The notes: a model not told the origin generated them from the letters alone. DNA of 64,000 nucleotides from Gaetbulibacter_A aestuarii (GCF_039537665.1 NZ_BAABAY010000001.1:682001-746000), one strand, 5' to 3'. Positions 44,534-53,068 are shown, numbered from the stretch's first letter. Program-made: numbers and translations.

Positions 44534-45091
44534 TTATATGCCTTCTGAATGACAAAATTCTTTGAAGGTTGGTAATTGTTTATCCTTTTCAGAAATGATT
44601 AAATCTTCTTCAGGTAATTTCCAATTAATATTTAAATCTTGATCATTATGAATAATTCCGCTTTCAGAAGCCTTATTATAATAATTATCACATTTATAAG
44701 AAAAAATAGCTGTATTGCTTAATACCACAAAACCATGGGCAAATCCACGTGGGATAAATAATTGATTTTTATTTTTCTCTGAAAGTTCAATGCTAAAACA
44801 CTGCCCGAAAGTTGCGGATTCTTTTCTAAGATCAACAGCAATATCAAGCACATTCCCTTTTACAACCCGAATTAACTTAGCCTGAGCATATTTTCCAGTC
44901 TGAAAATGCAGTCCTCGCAATACGGCTTTGGTTGAATACGATTCATTATCCTGTACAAAGTCAATTTCTAATCCCGTGGCTTCCTTGAAATTTTTTCGGT
45001 TAAACGTTTCAAAAAAATAGCCGCGTTTGTCTTCAAAAACGGTGGGTTCAATCACAAAGCATCCCTGTAATTTTGTTTCTTTTACAGTCAT
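44534..45091 (-). CDS. rfbC: dTDP-4-dehydrorhamnose 3,5-epimerase
   Basis: Cupin-fold enzyme of 185 residues, third step of dTDP-rhamnose synthesis. GCFVIEPTVFEDKRGYFFET at the N-terminus, VLRGLHFQTGKYAQAKLIR with the catalytic His, VAVDLRKESATFG (read here as DIAVDLRKESATFGQ) and IPRGFAHGFVVLS are diagnostic. It overlaps rfbA by 4 bases. Its last codons (CHSEGI) read through sequence like the TCTGAATGAC piece found in the adjoining repeat island, so the tail may have been reshaped by a repeat. Confidence 0.95.
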   Translation of the reverse strand: MTVKETKLQGCFVIEPTVFEDKRGYFFETFNRKNFKEATGLEIDFVQDNESYSTKAVLRGLHFQTGKYAQAKLIRVVKGNVLDIAVDLRKESATFGQCFSIELSEKNKNQLFIPRGFAHGFVVLSNTAIFSYKCDNYYNKASESGIIHNDQDLNINWKLPEEDLIISEKDKQLPTFKEFCHSEGI

Positions 45092-45957
45092 TCTTTTTTC
45101 TTTAGTATCCCTAACAATGTTCTTCCGTAGCCACTTTTTATTAAAGGCTCAGCCAGCGCTTTTAATTGTCTTTCGTCAATAAAACCCATCTCATAAGCCG
45201 CTGCTTCAATAGCCCCAATTTTTAAGCCCTGACGTTCTTCGATCACCTCCACAAATTGGGAAGCTTGCATCAACGACTGAAACGTACCGGTATCTAACCA
45301 GGCTGTTCCACGGTCTAGAACACTTACATTTAATTTTCCTTGATTTAAGTAAGCCTTGTTTACATCGGTAATTTCCAACTCTCCTCTTGTACTAGGTTTA
45401 ATGTTTTCAGCAATTTGAACAACAGTATTATCATAAAAGTATATTCCCGGAACTGCATAATTAGATTTAGGAATTTTGGGTTTTTCTTCAATAGAAATTG
45501 CTTGGCCCATGTCATCAAACTCAACCACACCGTAGCGTTGAGGGTCATTTACCCGATAAGCATAAATAATGCCTCCATCAGGATCGTTATTAGCTTGCAA
45601 TAGTTTCGACAACCCTGTTCCGTAAAAAATATTATCTCCCAAAATCAAGGCTACTTTATCCGCTCCAATAAATTCTTTTCCGATAATAAAAGCTTCCGCG
45701 AGACCATTTGGAGCCTCCTGTACTGCATACTCAAACCGACATCCATATTTTTTTCCGTCACCCAATAAAGACTTAAATAAAGGTAGGTCCTTTGGTGTTG
45801 AAATAATCAAAATCTCACGAATTCCAGCATACATCAAAGTGGACAAAGGATAATAAATCATCGGCTTATCATAAATAGGCATAAGCTGTTTACTCACCGT
45901 TAAAGTTAGTGGATGTAGTCTTGTGCCTGAACCTCCTGCTAATATGATGCCTTTCAT
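45088..45957 (-). CDS. rfbA: Glucose-1-phosphate thymidylyltransferase
   Basis: Makes dTDP-glucose from dTTP and glucose-1-phosphate; 289 residues. The nucleotide-binding loop is ILAGGSGTRLHPLT at the N-terminus. KQLMPIYDKPMIYYPLSTLM, ALILGDNIFYG and RGTAWLDTGTFQSLMQAS are canonical for RmlA. The gene is the first of the rfbA-rfbC pair; upstream lie 8-base tandem repeats and a four-helix-bundle gene that separate it from rfbB. Confidence 0.96.
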   Translation of the reverse strand: MKGIILAGGSGTRLHPLTLTVSKQLMPIYDKPMIYYPLSTLMYAGIREILIISTPKDLPLFKSLLGDGKKYGCRFEYAVQEAPNGLAEAFIIGKEFIGADKVALILGDNIFYGTGLSKLLQANNDPDGGIIYAYRVNDPQRYGVVEFDDMGQAISIEEKPKIPKSNYAVPGIYFYDNTVVQIAENIKPSTRGELEITDVNKAYLNQGKLNVSVLDRGTAWLDTGTFQSLMQASQFVEVIEERQGLKIGAIEAAAYEMGFIDERQLKALAEPLIKSGYGRTLLGILKKKE

Positions 45958-45972
45958 TGTTATGTTGTTATA

Positions 45973-46012
45973 CGGTTATACGGTTATATGGTTATATGGT
46001 TATATGGTTATA
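45973..46012 (+). repeat. Left 8-base tandem repeat
   Basis: Five consecutive units, CGGTTATA twice then TGGTTATA three times, with a degenerate unit before them (45963-45972). It ends 3 bases from the stop codon of the four-helix-bundle gene and 15 bases from the rfbA start. Confidence 0.9.
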
Positions 46013-46015
46013 AAA

Positions 46016-46366
46016 CTAAAAGCTTTTAATGAGCTTAGACAACATCTTTCGAATAAAATAAATTTGTTTATTTAACGGTTCTGAATCCGAAATATAATGA
46101 AGCCTTTTCGATATTTCTAATTGCGTCTCTAATTCTGATAAAGACCCCATGGCTATGTACAAAAATCTAATTAATTCCTTTTGCCCATTTCGTCCTGCTC
46201 CTTCTGCTATATTACTAGGTATGGAGACTGCTGACCTTCTAATTTGTGAGGTCAATCCATATAACTCATCTTTCGGGTAGTCTTTAGTTAATTCATAAAC
46301 TTTAGTAACCAAATCCATAGCCTCCTGCCAAACTCTCAAATCTTGATGTGATTTTAATTTTTCCAT
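46016..46366 (-). CDS. Four-helix-bundle protein (S23 / bAvd family)
   Basis: Helical protein of 116 residues. HQDLRVWQEAMDLV, LYGLTSQIRRSAVSIPSNIA, EGAGRN, and GSLSELETQLEISKRL are the hallmarks of the family first seen in 23S rRNA intervening sequences and also as the accessory Avd protein of diversity-generating retroelements. No reverse transcriptase is near. The conserved basic face (QIRRS) fits nucleic-acid binding. The gene is foreign to the rhamnose pathway and sits inside a repeat-bounded cassette, as often in Bacteroidota. Confidence 0.9.
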   Translation of the reverse strand: MEKLKSHQDLRVWQEAMDLVTKVYELTKDYPKDELYGLTSQIRRSAVSIPSNIAEGAGRNGQKELIRFLYIAMGSLSELETQLEISKRLHYISDSEPLNKQIYFIRKMLSKLIKSF

Positions 46367-46371
46367 AATCG

Positions 46372-46403
46372 TGGTTAAAAAGTTAAACGGTTATATTGTT
46401 ATA
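46372..46403 (+). repeat. Degenerate 8-base repeats upstream of the four-helix-bundle gene
   Basis: Four units, TGGTTAAA, AAGTTAAA, CGGTTATA, TTGTTATA, of the same type and orientation as the left array, starting 6 bases before the gene's ATG on the opposite side. Confidence 0.7.
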
Positions 46404-46432
46404 GCGTTTTTATTCAATTCTAATTTTATCGC

Positions 46433-46504
46433 CTTGTAACTGCGTAACCTTATAACTGCGTAACCTTGTAACCTTGTAACCTTGTAACTCTTTAACCTCG
46501 TAAC
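46433..46504 (-). repeat. Right 8-base tandem repeat
   Basis: Nine units in a row on the plus strand: CTTGTAAC, TGCGTAAC, CTTATAAC, TGCGTAAC, three times CTTGTAAC, TCTTTAAC, CTCGTAAC. Their complement (GTTACAAG, or AGGTTACA when shifted) resembles the left unit, so the arrays face each other. Confidence 0.9.
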
Positions 46505-46505
46505 T

Positions 46506-47549
46506 TCATTCATACTGCTTCTGATAATACTTCTGATACTCCCCACTGGTCACATGCTCCAACCACTTTGTGTTACCTAAATACCAGTCAATCGTTTTGG
46601 ATAAACCTTCTTCAAAGGTCACCGAAGGTTTCCAACCTAGTTCTTTATTAATTTTTGAAGCATCTATTGCATAGCGCAAATCATGTCCGGGACGATCCTT
46701 AACATAGGTAATAAGTTTTTCAGAACTTCCTTTTGAAAGCCCTAATTTTTCATCCATTTGTAGGCAAAGCAAGGCTACCAAATCGATATTCTTCCATTCG
46801 TTGAAACCTCCTATATTGTATGTTTCCTTTAATTTTCCCTTATGAAAAATGAGGTCAATGGCTTTGGCATGATCAATAACATAAAGCCAATCACGAGTAT
46901 AGTTTCCGTCTCCATAAACCGGTAGCAGTTTTTCATGGATGATGTTGTTAATGAATAATGGAATTAATTTTTCAGGAAATTGATTGGGGCCATAATTATT
47001 AGAGCAATTGGAAATGACATAAGGCAAACCATAGGTCTCCCCATAAGCACGTACAAAATGATCAGAACTGGCTTTGGAAGCTGAATACGGCGAATTGGGA
47101 TCGTATGCTGTGGTTTCTGTAAATAAGCCGGTGTCTCCAAGTGTGCCATAAACCTCATCGGTACTTACATGGTAGAATAATTTATTTTTAAAATTGCCCT
47201 TCCAGGTTTCCTTCGCCGCATTTAATAAATTTAGTGTTCCTAAAATATTGGTTTTGGCGAAAGCCAAAGGATCCGTTATGGAACGGTCTACATGCGACTC
47301 GGCCGCCAAATGAATAACAGCATCAAACTGGTGCGTTTTAAATAAGGTATTGATAAAGTCCTGATCGGTAATATCGCCTTTGACAAAGTTATAATTTTGG
47401 GTCCCCTCAATATCCTTTAAATTCTCGAGGTTTCCCGCATAGGTCAAGGCATCCAGATTAAAAATTGAATATTGAGGGTATTTAGTAACAAACAACCGCA
47501 CCAGATGAGATCCGATAAAGCCTGCGCCGCCTGTTATCAAAATTTTCAT
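46506..47549 (-). CDS. rfbB: dTDP-glucose 4,6-dehydratase
   Basis: NAD-dependent dehydratase of 347 residues, second step to dTDP-rhamnose. ITGGAGFIGSHLVRLF, HLAAESHVDRSI, STDEVYGTLG, YSASKASSDHFVRAY (YxxxK) and NCSNNYGPNQFPEKLIPL are diagnostic. It comes 10 bases after the Wzz-like gene and is cut off from rfbA by the four-helix-bundle cassette, which starts 1 base after its stop. Confidence 0.96.
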   Translation of the reverse strand: MKILITGGAGFIGSHLVRLFVTKYPQYSIFNLDALTYAGNLENLKDIEGTQNYNFVKGDITDQDFINTLFKTHQFDAVIHLAAESHVDRSITDPLAFAKTNILGTLNLLNAAKETWKGNFKNKLFYHVSTDEVYGTLGDTGLFTETTAYDPNSPYSASKASSDHFVRAYGETYGLPYVISNCSNNYGPNQFPEKLIPLFINNIIHEKLLPVYGDGNYTRDWLYVIDHAKAIDLIFHKGKLKETYNIGGFNEWKNIDLVALLCLQMDEKLGLSKGSSEKLITYVKDRPGHDLRYAIDASKINKELGWKPSVTFEEGLSKTIDWYLGNTKWLEHVTSGEYQKYYQKQYE

Positions 47550-47559
47550 GCATTCTAAT

Positions 47560-48630
47560 TTAAATTGTTTTGCTTTGTTTATCTAAATATTTACCTAAAC
47601 CTAAAAACATAAACACTAAAAATGTTAGAGAAAATAAGGCTATTGGCAAGGTGAATTTCATTTTATCAGACCAACTTCTTATATCATAACCTGTATTTGG
47701 AAAACCTGCTAATACATTCACTACATTTTGACCCTCTACCTTTTGTTGATAAACTTCAAGTTTTTGATTTTCCAAATTCAGGCGTTTGTCAACAATTTTA
47801 GACTCATCGACTACTAAATTACCCGATTCAGCATCTCCCATATATAAGGTGGTTCCAGAGCCTGGAATGGGTTCCTTATTCGATTCATTTATCCTTATTT
47901 TTAAGTAAGCTTCTACCAGGGAATCTGTTTTCTGAACCTGTTCCGATAATGTCTTTTCTTTTCGATCTAGATTGAGTTGATTTACCTCTAAAAGATCTTC
48001 CAAATAAGTGTTATTGACAAGTTCTTGAGTAAATGCCTTTTCAATTTTTTTATACAGATGTTTATCTGTTGATGCGACACCTATCCTGTGTGTTTTAAAA
48101 TTATAAGCATTTAAAGATTCTTTATATCTATCGTAGGTCATATCTGCCCGGGATAAAGAATCTAAGCTTTTATAAAAATCAGAATACATTTCTACAATCT
48201 TATTTTCATCCATATCCGGTTCTATGTAGAAGCCTTTGAGTTTTGCTGCTTCGGTAGACGAGATATTTAAAATCCTTCCAAGCTCAACCGTATCCTGATC
48301 TACTTTTGCAAGTTGTTGAAATTGCTTGATATTCTCATAAACCTGTCTTGCAGAATTAAAGTTGGTCTCAATAAACATATTGGCGCCGTAAAGCTTATCC
48401 GAAGACTTATCAATAATAAAACCTAAAATAGTACCAATAAAAATAGCTCCTGCGTACCACCAAAGACGCTTATAAAAGTGTATGAGTAATAATAAGACAA
48501 ACTTATAAAGTCCAATAAAAATACTGGCTATAAATTTAAAAAAACGGTCAAAGGCATTACCGATCAATTTAAATAACTGGCCTAAGTCTACTTCTTCTGA
48601 AGCTTCCGGTTTTGAGGTTTCTTTGCTCAT
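47560..48630 (-). CDS. Wzz-like chain-length determinant protein
   Basis: Inner-membrane protein of 356 residues. A transmembrane helix at about 62-84 (WWYAGAIFIGTILGFIID) and another near the C-terminus (about 328-348) enclose a periplasmic, partly coiled-coil region, the layout of polysaccharide co-polymerases that set chain length. There is no tyrosine-kinase domain, so it is Wzz-like rather than Wzc-like. An extra hydrophobic stretch lies at 36-54. It is 8 bases downstream of the DUF6909 gene. Confidence 0.82.
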   Translation of the reverse strand: MSKETSKPEASEEVDLGQLFKLIGNAFDRFFKFIASIFIGLYKFVLLLLIHFYKRLWWYAGAIFIGTILGFIIDKSSDKLYGANMFIETNFNSARQVYENIKQFQQLAKVDQDTVELGRILNISSTEAAKLKGFYIEPDMDENKIVEMYSDFYKSLDSLSRADMTYDRYKESLNAYNFKTHRIGVASTDKHLYKKIEKAFTQELVNNTYLEDLLEVNQLNLDRKEKTLSEQVQKTDSLVEAYLKIRINESNKEPIPGSGTTLYMGDAESGNLVVDESKIVDKRLNLENQKLEVYQQKVEGQNVVNVLAGFPNTGYDIRSWSDKMKFTLPIALFSLTFLVFMFLGLGKYLDKQSKTI

Positions 48631-48638
48631 TGTATGAA

Positions 48639-50324
48639 TTAAGTTAAGATTTGTTCTAAAATAGTTCGTGTTATTAAATACGTGGGTTTTACGCCCGAAG
48701 TACCCAATCCTCCTGAAGCCAGAGTGGCTCCTGTTTCCAGCGGATTATCACTGGCATAATAGGCATAACGCACTTTTACATCCGGACTAATACTACTGCG
48801 AACTTTGGCCGCCGCTTGTATCGCCTTTTGGTAATGGGCGCCTTCCATCTCTAATCCGATCACCTGCCAGGTGGAGTTGTAAAAGAACTTCAATATGTCC
48901 TTGTTTTGTAAAGATGTTCCCAATACCGTAATCATCGTGCCTTCATAAACAGCAACACCTTGTCCTTCTAGATCGGCTTTGTTCAATTCATTATGAAACG
49001 GATAATTATCCGCTGTTCCCTCAAATATATGCGCAGAAGGAATCATAATATCACCTTTGCCACCTTCTAAAATTCCTGCTTTACCCATGATGGAAACAGA
49101 ATCTACATTGAGATGGTATTTTTTCTTCTTTAATTGATATGGCTTTAAAAGCTCATCAATGGTCTCATAAGCCTGTTCTCCAAAAGCATAATCCATCACC
49201 AGGATTACTGGTTTATTTTTCTTTACTGCTTCTGCATTCAACTTTATATCCAAACCGGCAAGATCTATTTTCGAGGTGTCAAATATCTGAACATCTATAT
49301 TGGTTCCAGAGGTGTCCTGAATATAAATCATCCCCTGTTGTGCTGCCTCTTCATGAACTTTATTTCGTAAAGCTTGATTTCCCTTTTTACTCAAGGATTC
49401 ATAAACCTTAAACACATCTTTTTTATCCACCTCAGCTTTCAAGGCCTTTGGGGTAAAAAGCGTATTCATAACACTGTGCATGTTGGCACTAATAATGTGC
49501 AAAGGCCGATCGATCAAATTATTTTTAAACAACACATCTTTGATGTTATCTGCCCAGATCTCACCGTGAATGTGGTGACCAATCCTTTCTCTTAACACGG
49601 GACTGAATGTTACGGTCCTTTTGTTATCATTTACCTGTTCGTCAATGGCTAATTTACCTAACCAATAGATCAAATGCAAGAGTCTTTCCGGTTGCGATGG
49701 TGTTGCAAAATCTTTATAAACCGCTGTAATCTCCTGAAATGTGTGTCCCAGAATATTAGCCATATGCGTAATGGCAACTTCACGATCTTCCTGGGTTAAT
49801 TTTTTCTTATTTACGGCATTTTCCAACTTCACCCAATCACGGGTTGTAGCGCCATCTTCATTTATAACGACCTTATTGCTTATTTTATGCGATTCAATAA
49901 ATAAAAAAGTAAGGTGCGTTAAGATATCATAAATCTCCGATCGCCCGCGCGTGATCTCAATATTCATTTGCTCATCGTCTATACGATAGCAATTTCTACG
50001 ACGTTTTTCAGGAATTATCGGTTTGAAATGTGATGAGGAATATCCCTCGTCACTGGTTAGGTTAATAAAACGGCATTCTTCAATGCCTTGTGGAAGACGA
50101 TCTACTACATAATGTAAACCTGCAAGTTCTGCTTTTTCATCGCCTACCGACCCATAAATCTCGGGGCGCAGTAATAACAAGGACTGGCGCAAGGTCTCAC
50201 CTGAAACACCCATAGGCTTATAAAACCCGCGATTAAACAGGTGACGCATGGTTATGTACATACGCTCAATGGCATTCGAGCTCTCCTGTGCCCGCGTTCT
50301 CCCTTGTAATTTCTTTTTGCCCAT
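48639..50324 (-). CDS. DUF6909 family protein
   Basis: Cytosolic protein of 561 residues that I recognise as the Bacteroidota family DUF6909. The N-terminal half is helical (RMYITMRHLFNRGFYKP). The C-terminal third has VILVMDYAFGEQAYETI, then GTSLQNKD, GLEMEGAHYQKAI and YASDNPLETGATLASGGLG, faintly like nucleoside phosphorylase enzymes, where an MEG segment binds ribose. That is inference; no activity is known to me. It heads the locus, 8 bases before the Wzz-like gene. Confidence 0.75.
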   Translation of the reverse strand: MGKKKLQGRTRAQESSNAIERMYITMRHLFNRGFYKPMGVSGETLRQSLLLLRPEIYGSVGDEKAELAGLHYVVDRLPQGIEECRFINLTSDEGYSSSHFKPIIPEKRRRNCYRIDDEQMNIEITRGRSEIYDILTHLTFLFIESHKISNKVVINEDGATTRDWVKLENAVNKKKLTQEDREVAITHMANILGHTFQEITAVYKDFATPSQPERLLHLIYWLGKLAIDEQVNDNKRTVTFSPVLRERIGHHIHGEIWADNIKDVLFKNNLIDRPLHIISANMHSVMNTLFTPKALKAEVDKKDVFKVYESLSKKGNQALRNKVHEEAAQQGMIYIQDTSGTNIDVQIFDTSKIDLAGLDIKLNAEAVKKNKPVILVMDYAFGEQAYETIDELLKPYQLKKKKYHLNVDSVSIMGKAGILEGGKGDIMIPSAHIFEGTADNYPFHNELNKADLEGQGVAVYEGTMITVLGTSLQNKDILKFFYNSTWQVIGLEMEGAHYQKAIQAAAKVRSSISPDVKVRYAYYASDNPLETGATLASGGLGTSGVKPTYLITRTILEQILT

Positions 50325-50353
50325 GCTTTAATTTGATCTTGGCAAAGATACTA

Positions 50354-51850
50354 TTATTTCGATCTTTTGTAAGTAAATGTATCAACAATTTTTCGGTCGT
50401 TGGACAGGCGTGGCAGCTTGTTCTGACCACCTAATTTACCAACAGATTTCATATAGTTTTTAAATCCGTTTTTTTCAACCTCTTGTATCTTAAGTGGTTG
50501 TAATACTTTCCCTTGAATCAGGTCGTAATAATAGCTGTTCTGTTTTTGAAGCGCTTTGTCGATTTTTTGCGCTAAAGAGGAAAGGTCTTCCGGTTTTTTA
50601 TCAAACTCGATAAACCACTCGTGATATGGTAATTCATTTTCTGTATGTATCTGAGGTGCTACCGTAAATTCGGAAACACTGGCATCTGAGTCTGCTAAAG
50701 CCTCCTGAAGCGCCTCCTCGACTTCTTTCCCAATAACGTGCTCGCCAAAGGCCGAAATGAAATGCTTGATACGCCCGGAAACGATAACACGATAAGGTTT
50801 TAGAGATGTGAATTGAACTGTATCACCGATATTATACGCCCAAAGTCCTGCCGTTGTTGAAATGATCATGACGTAATTCACACCCAAAGCTACATCTTTC
50901 AATGTAAGGCGTTTGGGGTTTTCGTTAAAGAATTCATCGGCTTTTATAAACTCATAAAATATCCCGGAATTAAGTTGGAGCAACATGCCATTGTCATCTT
51001 GCTTATCCTGAAATGCAAAAAAGCCTTCACTTGCCGGATATAGCTCTATGCTATCTACCTTCCGGCCAATCAATTTCTCGAATTTGGCACGATACGGTTC
51101 ATAATTCACCCCACCGTAAATAAAGAGATCAAAATTCTTGAATAAATCTCCAACAGGTTTTCCGGTTTTTTCAATGAGCTTTTCAAAATACATCTGCACC
51201 CAGGATGGTATTCCGGAAATCACCGTCATATCCTTATCTTTTGTTTCCTCAACAATAGCATCTACCTTGGTTTCCCAATCCTCAATGCAATTCGTTTCCA
51301 GAGAAGGCATACGATTCTTTTGCAAATATTTGGGCACATAATGCGCTACGATACCTGAGAGCCTCCCCAATTTTATCCCATTTTGTTCTTTTAAAACAGG
51401 GCTTCCTTGCAAAAAGATCATTTTCCCATTTACAAATGCACTCTTTCCAGAGTGGTAGATATACATTAAAATCGCATTTCTGGCAGCTTCAATATGAGTG
51501 GGCATGCTCGCCTTTGTAATCGGAATATATTTTGCTCCCGAAGTGGTTCCTGATGTTTTAGCAAAATAGGTGGGTTTACCTGGCCATAATACATTTTCCT
51601 CGCCTTCAACCACACGTTCCACATAGGGTTTCAATGCTTCGTAATCCCTAACGGGAACGTGCTTAGCGAAATCTTCATGAGTTTTGATATTCCCAAAATG
51701 ATGATCTTTTCCAAAGGCAGTGTCTCTAGCCTCTTGGATCAGATTTTGAAAAACCTGTTCTTGAGTGCCTACAGGGTTATCAGACCACTTTTTGATCTGC
51801 CTATGCACGCGTTTAGCGAGAAGTTTTGCGAGATACGCCTTAAAAATCAT
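50354..51850 (-). CDS. GH3 family acyl-adenylating enzyme
   Basis: Protein of 498 residues of the GH3 family, named for plant auxin-conjugating enzymes of the adenylate-forming superfamily. The ATP site is YFAKTSGTTSGAKYIPITK, with GGVNYEPYRAKFE, ELYPASEGFFAFQ and VIVSGRIKHFISAFGEHV further along. In bacteria its substrates are unknown; amide conjugation of an acyl acid is a guess. It overlaps the upstream M23 peptidase gene by 4 bases. Confidence 0.87.
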   Translation of the reverse strand: MIFKAYLAKLLAKRVHRQIKKWSDNPVGTQEQVFQNLIQEARDTAFGKDHHFGNIKTHEDFAKHVPVRDYEALKPYVERVVEGEENVLWPGKPTYFAKTSGTTSGAKYIPITKASMPTHIEAARNAILMYIYHSGKSAFVNGKMIFLQGSPVLKEQNGIKLGRLSGIVAHYVPKYLQKNRMPSLETNCIEDWETKVDAIVEETKDKDMTVISGIPSWVQMYFEKLIEKTGKPVGDLFKNFDLFIYGGVNYEPYRAKFEKLIGRKVDSIELYPASEGFFAFQDKQDDNGMLLQLNSGIFYEFIKADEFFNENPKRLTLKDVALGVNYVMIISTTAGLWAYNIGDTVQFTSLKPYRVIVSGRIKHFISAFGEHVIGKEVEEALQEALADSDASVSEFTVAPQIHTENELPYHEWFIEFDKKPEDLSSLAQKIDKALQKQNSYYYDLIQGKVLQPLKIQEVEKNGFKNYMKSVGKLGGQNKLPRLSNDRKIVDTFTYKRSK

Positions 51851-52707
51851 TCGTTGAAATCGATAAAATTTGTTGGGTTGATGGGATAGCCGTCATTCCA
51901 AAGTTCAAAATGAAGATGTGGTCCAGTGGAGAGCTCTCCGGAATCGCCAGCTGAAGCAATAACTTCTCCCGATTTTACCAGATCACCCTGTGCTTTAGAC
52001 AAGGAACTATTGTGTTTATACACCGATATTAGACCATAACTATGCTCTAAAATAATAACATATCCGGTGCTGGCCGTCCAACCGGCAAAAACAACAACGC
52101 CATCGGCTACAGCCTTAACCGGTGTGTCTTTTGCAACGGCTATATCAACGGCATAATGTTTGGTTTTTACATCGTAATCCGATGTAATTTGCCCATTTAC
52201 AGGAGGAAATAACACAAAATTTGTCGCTGAAGTTGCAGATTCAAACAGGTTGTATTTATCCTCTTTATCCACCTTTTCACGCAAGAGCGAATCTTCCGCC
52301 GAAGGCGCAAAATCAACCTTACTTGCTTCCACTTGAGTCGCTTGAATAATGGAATCTTTATTGAAATCCTCAGGGCTCACATCACCTTTTAAAACTTTTC
52401 TGATCGATTCAAAATAGCGTTCGTTCATCAGGATAACCTGAGTTAAGGAATCGGTCTTGTAGCTAAGATCCGTGGCCTTTTGCTTTAATGCGGTAGACGA
52501 GTACCCCGGGATATACTCTTTTAATGGGGTATAAGCGATTATGGTGAATACAGTAACTGATAAAATTATAGTTATAAGGCAACCTATAACAAATACGTTT
52601 AAGCGTGTTAATTTTAAAGACAAGCGCTCCTCGAAGGTGTTCTCGTTGAGGATTACCAGCTTGTATTTATCCAGGAGTTTCCGCTTTATTTTTTTCTTCT
52701 TGCTCAT
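51847..52707 (-). CDS. M23 family metallopeptidase
   Basis: Membrane-anchored peptidoglycan peptidase of 286 residues. One helix (about 32-54) follows a very basic N-terminus; a linker leads to the C-terminal LytM domain. Zinc ligands are present: HYAVD (HxxxD) and HLHFE (HxH), so it is likely active. GWTASTGYVIILEHSYGLIS is the conserved core. It has a good promoter element and is divergent from tatA. The same region in other Flavobacteriia also pairs it with the GH3 gene. Confidence 0.92.
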   Translation of the reverse strand: MSKKKKIKRKLLDKYKLVILNENTFEERLSLKLTRLNVFVIGCLITIILSVTVFTIIAYTPLKEYIPGYSSTALKQKATDLSYKTDSLTQVILMNERYFESIRKVLKGDVSPEDFNKDSIIQATQVEASKVDFAPSAEDSLLREKVDKEDKYNLFESATSATNFVLFPPVNGQITSDYDVKTKHYAVDIAVAKDTPVKAVADGVVVFAGWTASTGYVIILEHSYGLISVYKHNSSLSKAQGDLVKSGEVIASAGDSGELSTGPHLHFELWNDGYPINPTNFIDFNE

Positions 52708-52722
52708 ATGCTCCGTTTAAAA

Positions 52723-52730
52723 CAAAAGTA
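52723..52730 (-). promoter_or_regulatory. -7 promoter element for the M23 peptidase gene
   Basis: On the minus strand TACTTTTG matches TAnnTTTG 15 bases before the ATG, so the leader is only about ten bases. Confidence 0.5.
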
Positions 52731-52808
52731 AATAAAATAACGCCATAACCTATTTTTTTAAAACGATTAAAGTTTAAGTCAATAACGCTTTTGTTTCAGT
52801 TTAATTAT

Positions 52809-52816
52809 TACCTTTG
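52809..52816 (+). promoter_or_regulatory. -7 promoter element for tatA
   Basis: TACCTTTG matches TAnnTTTG exactly, 18 bases before the tatA ATG. A TTTG at 52790-52793 lies 15 bases upstream, a little closer than usual for a -33 element. Confidence 0.55.
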
Positions 52817-52834
52817 TAGCCTAAATTAAAGATT

Positions 52835-53017
52835 ATGAGTTTATACATGATTCCATTAGCTATAGGGCCTTGGCAAATAGCTTTAATTGTTGTGGTAGTA
52901 TTGTTATTATTTGGAGGGAAAAAAATTCCTGAACTCATGCGTGGGTTAGGTAGTGGCATCAAAGAATTTAAAGATGCTACCAAAGAAGACGATACCAAAG
53001 ACACTAAAAAAGAATAA
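52835..53017 (+). CDS. tatA: Twin-arginine translocase subunit TatA/E
   Basis: Small pore-forming protein of the Tat system, 60 residues. One helix (about 10-26, WQIALIVVVVLLLFGGKKIP) with the FGGKKIPE hinge, then an amphipathic helix GLGSGIKEFKDA and a charged tail, as in all TatA proteins. Its own promoter and terminator show it is a separate unit. No tatC is in the window. Confidence 0.93.
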   Translation: MSLYMIPLAIGPWQIALIVVVVLLLFGGKKIPELMRGLGSGIKEFKDATKEDDTKDTKKE

Positions 53018-53030
53018 CACAATAGACCAT

Positions 53031-53068
53031 AAAAAAAAGAGCAATTTTCTAAAAATTGCTCTTTTTTT
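53031..53068. terminator. Bidirectional intrinsic terminator between tatA and DUF4837
   Basis: A perfect stem AGAGCAATTTT (53038-53048) with AAAATTGCTCT (53052-53062), 3-base loop, flanked by A7 on one side and T7 on the other, so it can end both convergent transcripts. Confidence 0.85.

Larger units (their letters stand above)
45963..46504. mobile_element. Four-helix-bundle cassette with inverted tandem-repeat flanks
   Basis: A 540-base segment between rfbA and rfbB holding one gene enclosed by 8-base tandem repeats. Left (45973-46012) are five units YGGTTATA; four degenerate units of the same type lie at 46072-46403 in part, precisely 46372-46403; the right array (46433-46504) has nine units that on the minus strand read like GTTACAAG, i.e. 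a shifted, related unit in opposite orientation. The right array ends one base from the rfbB stop codon. Mobility is inferred from this structure. Confidence 0.5.

Noticed and set aside
44746..44757. A third parS-like CCACGTGG
   Set aside because: It is in the rfbC coding sequence and lacks the flanking GTT/AAC of parS.
46016..46366. Part of a diversity-generating retroelement
   Set aside because: The Avd-like fold fits, but there is no reverse transcriptase, template repeat or variable repeat nearby.
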